Assembly (NCBI GenBank): GCA_035291605.1
Contig: DATDRS010000103.1
Span: 1-6,637 of the forward strand
DNA: 6,637 nt
DNA from: DATDRS01 sp035291605
GTDB taxonomy: Bacteria; Chloroflexota; Anaerolineae; Anaerolineales; UBA6663
Direction: 5' to 3'
The translations under genes were made by a program, and so were the position numbers. The notes under the pieces were generated by a model, which saw only the letters and a list, made by a program, of their open reading frames with translations, did not search any database and was not told where the DNA came from. Shown here piece by piece: positions 5,901 to 6,637 of this stretch. The number at the start of each line of letters is the position of its first letter. Position 1 is the stretch's first letter.

Positions 5901-6621
5901 CGTGGACACTTTGCCGTCAGACGTCTACTACAGCCTGGCCCTCGATCTGGGTGCAGGTCCGCAGCCGGACAGCGTAACGTCCAACGCGGATGGCACCACC
6001 GCGCTCACCTGGCTCGTCGGCGACGTGCCCGCCGGCTCCGGTCCGACGGTGATCGAGTACACGGCGCGCCCGAGTCTTCTGCTCTTAGAGGGCGACACGG
6101 TCGCCAACGACCTGGTGCTTGACTTCAGCGACGCCAACGGGAACGACTATCCGGCGCTCGTGCTCTCCGCCGCGACGACCATCACGGCCGTGCTGCCTAC
6201 CCAGGACCCGCGCTCGCTCGGCTTCTGGCGCAATCACCCGGAGCTCTGGAGCGGGGAGGTCCTGGCCAGCCTCCAGGCGACGGACGATCGTTTCGACGGC
6301 GCAGACGGCTCGCCGCCGGACGGGGCGTTGTCCGCGGCCGAGGTGCAGGCTGCGCTTTCCCCGGGCGGGAATATGCCCACGGTACTCGAAGAGCAGCTGC
6401 TCGCAACCTACTTCAATCTGGCCACGCAGCGCATCAACGCCGGCACGGCAATCGTGTCGCAGACGGCGGAGCGACTGGGGCTGGCGAGTGTGCGCGATGC
6501 CGCCCTCTACGCCATGGACACGCTGCTGCTGCCGGTCGATCGCGTGAACCGCGAGCGCTACAGCGACGCGAACATCGTCCTGGACGAGATCAACAACAAT
6601 CGGAGCGAGGTGTACCCGTAA
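2962..6621 (+). CDS. Secreted beta-propeller / zinc metalloprotease / DUF11 multidomain protein
   Basis: 1219 residues. Signal peptide 1-25 (basic start, hydrophobic 4-15, likely cut after TQA). Residues 29-449 hold seven repeats of 55-64 residues, each with a FLVVW-like strand, often D-R-G, an IWGQL-like strand and a GGxFxIS-like strand, as in a seven-bladed beta-propeller. EF-hand-like loops follow at 451-462 (D451, D453, D455, D459, E462), 468-479 and 508-513. The protease domain spans about 485-800: HKDLYVEADWM at 495-505, zinc motif HEFGHTLGLRH at 644-654 (H644, E645, H648, H654) and a met-turn-like SIM at 668-670, so a metzincin-type endopeptidase. C662 and C760 could form a disulfide. 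Two DUF11 domains lie at about 817-921 and 945-1072, then a C-terminal module with GFWRNHPELW at 1087-1096. No LPXTG or C-terminal membrane helix. Extracellular or surface proteolysis is inferred; the substrate is unknown. Confidence 0.85.
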   Translation: MKRLCLVIILLAASVGPVPALPTQAAPDLGGEFVISAKADQQQRTLDATWHAATGQFLIVWSEHPDHSTNGGEFHSGDDAIRGQLVNLDSTLAGGDFLISEAGDSKDFPQVAHVGNTNDPAEQLSLVVWMDDRDGGDDIWAQLIAPAGNALQGANFKLSGADADLFPKLTYGQIDASNGRFLVVWERETAAGESEVYGQLVRGATTTGSPGDLIGGNFQISDSTAGRAASPGVAFDPVNDQFLVVWSDARGGPNDERQIWGQLLNSSGSDVGGNFLISDESGYEYAPGVLYHPEMAEYLVLWNRSTPTFLDESDVHARRVSAAGALLGARIDVAATADQEEFGNVAIDVDTGSYVIPLTTGPTIVARTKVEVVKLNSAGVLVGAREQVATDDAANKGPSAAVYGSTPIGPGAGVAAVSEVLIVWRDSRSAADPDDLLAQDIYARTAEVLSDADGDGLLDNWETGGFVDMNDNGVLDAGDFDFSTLPAANQPDVNHKDLYVEADWMSVDADNDGITNGDPDQPGDHDHAPIAVAGSLPTGTNLDTVITAFANAPVANPDGINGINLHVDIGQMGGGGPIAETAGVDFFAGFEGVKAANFAASRARVFRYGLFKHEGSGRGEIWGNDFWAGGGSNTQVLQAVTFMHEFGHTLGLRHGGGDNTNCEPNYFSIMSYTHSNTGIPPTFRFDYSFQLLPTLNEAALNEGLTLGDGNDQTMFSAGGAAVGPNAQTAGNVPIDWDNDGIPGEVGGAVGNNNINNLAVCAPTPANEMLTSFNDWANLRYNWRSSPHVDDNVHSFHEEEDVTDAGKDFFRDQYGAPSLSLTKTGTASGIPGDPVAYDLLVENAGPGPARNVVIVDTWPAGLTFTGSSFPPAVNVLNVDGSRTLEWHFDPILSGDAVTVMLDGTIDFPPAADAVTNSVAATGQNVLGEPQPALVDDLLTDIQFPEFEASKTATPAVNAGEAIVYTLTYENVGDADAAGMVIVDTLPSDVYYSLALDLGAGPQPDSVTSNADGTTALTWLVGDVPAGSGPTVIEYTARPSLLLLEGDTVANDLVLDFSDANGNDYPALVLSAATTITAVLPTQDPRSLGFWRNHPELWSGEVLASLQATDDRFDGADGSPPDGALSAAEVQAALSPGGNMPTVLEEQLLATYFNLATQRINAGTAIVSQTAERLGLASVRDAALYAMDTLLLPVDRVNRERYSDANIVLDEINNNRSEVYP

Positions 6622-6623
6622 CC

Positions 6624-6636
6624 AGGCCTATGGCCT
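6624..6636 (+). terminator. Short hairpin after the metalloprotease stop, possible start of a terminator
   Basis: AGGCC at 6624-6628 and GGCCT at 6632-6636 flank a TAT loop, three bases after the TAA. The window ends one T later, so a T-tract cannot be judged. Confidence 0.3.
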
Positions 6637-6637
6637 T

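Noticed and set aside
1..6637. tRNA, rRNA, riboswitch, defence or toxin-antitoxin genes
   Set aside because: No sequence resembling these was found on reading either strand.

Overview
The window is high-GC bacterial DNA. It holds two long intact reading frames separated by about 1.1 kb of decayed sequence. My best guess for the source is a Chloroflexota (Anaerolineae-like) genome. The guess rests on three things: an extended -10 (TGcTACAAT) only a few bases before an ATG, a large TPR protein beside a secreted DUF11-containing protein, and the style of the PBP1A-like fragment. It is an inference, with no marker gene to settle it.

Layout. (1) 9-1880, + strand: a tetratricopeptide-repeat (TPR) protein. 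Its core is an array of 102-bp (34-residue) units, nearly identical at DNA level, set in lower-GC, diverged flanks. (2) 1881-2111: a non-coding gap with a small hairpin, a TAGCGGAT direct/inverted repeat cluster, a near-perfect 33-bp palindrome and a promoter-like site. (3) 2112-2416, + strand: the 5' remnant of a bifunctional (class A) penicillin-binding protein gene. It has lost the middle of its transglycosylase domain through an out-of-frame deletion and is cut off at its 3' end. (4) About 2417-2784, - strand: the N-terminal, zinc-ribbon part of an IS91-family transposase with an apparent one-base frameshift. It abuts the PBP remnant directly and is preceded by a perfect 14-bp-arm hairpin. 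(5) 2785-2961: a short regulatory stretch with a TATAAT box, a 16-bp GC palindrome and a perfect Shine-Dalgarno. (6) 2962-6621, + strand: a 1219-residue secreted multidomain protein. In order it has a signal peptide, seven beta-propeller-like repeats, EF-hand-like calcium loops, a HExxHxxGxxH zinc metalloprotease domain, two DUF11 domains and a C-terminal module containing GFWRNHPELW. A short hairpin follows the stop codon at the window edge.

How it fits together. The two intact genes share no visible pathway. The TPR protein is probably a cytoplasmic scaffold and the large protein an extracellular or surface protease. The middle is a degradation scar: a cell-wall synthase gene was deleted and interrupted by, or recombined with, an IS91-like element, and the protease gene now starts just beyond it. 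I see no defence island, CRISPR array, RNA gene or obvious new multi-gene system. The most interesting items are the protease architecture, the homogenised TPR array and the layered PBP/IS91 scar.
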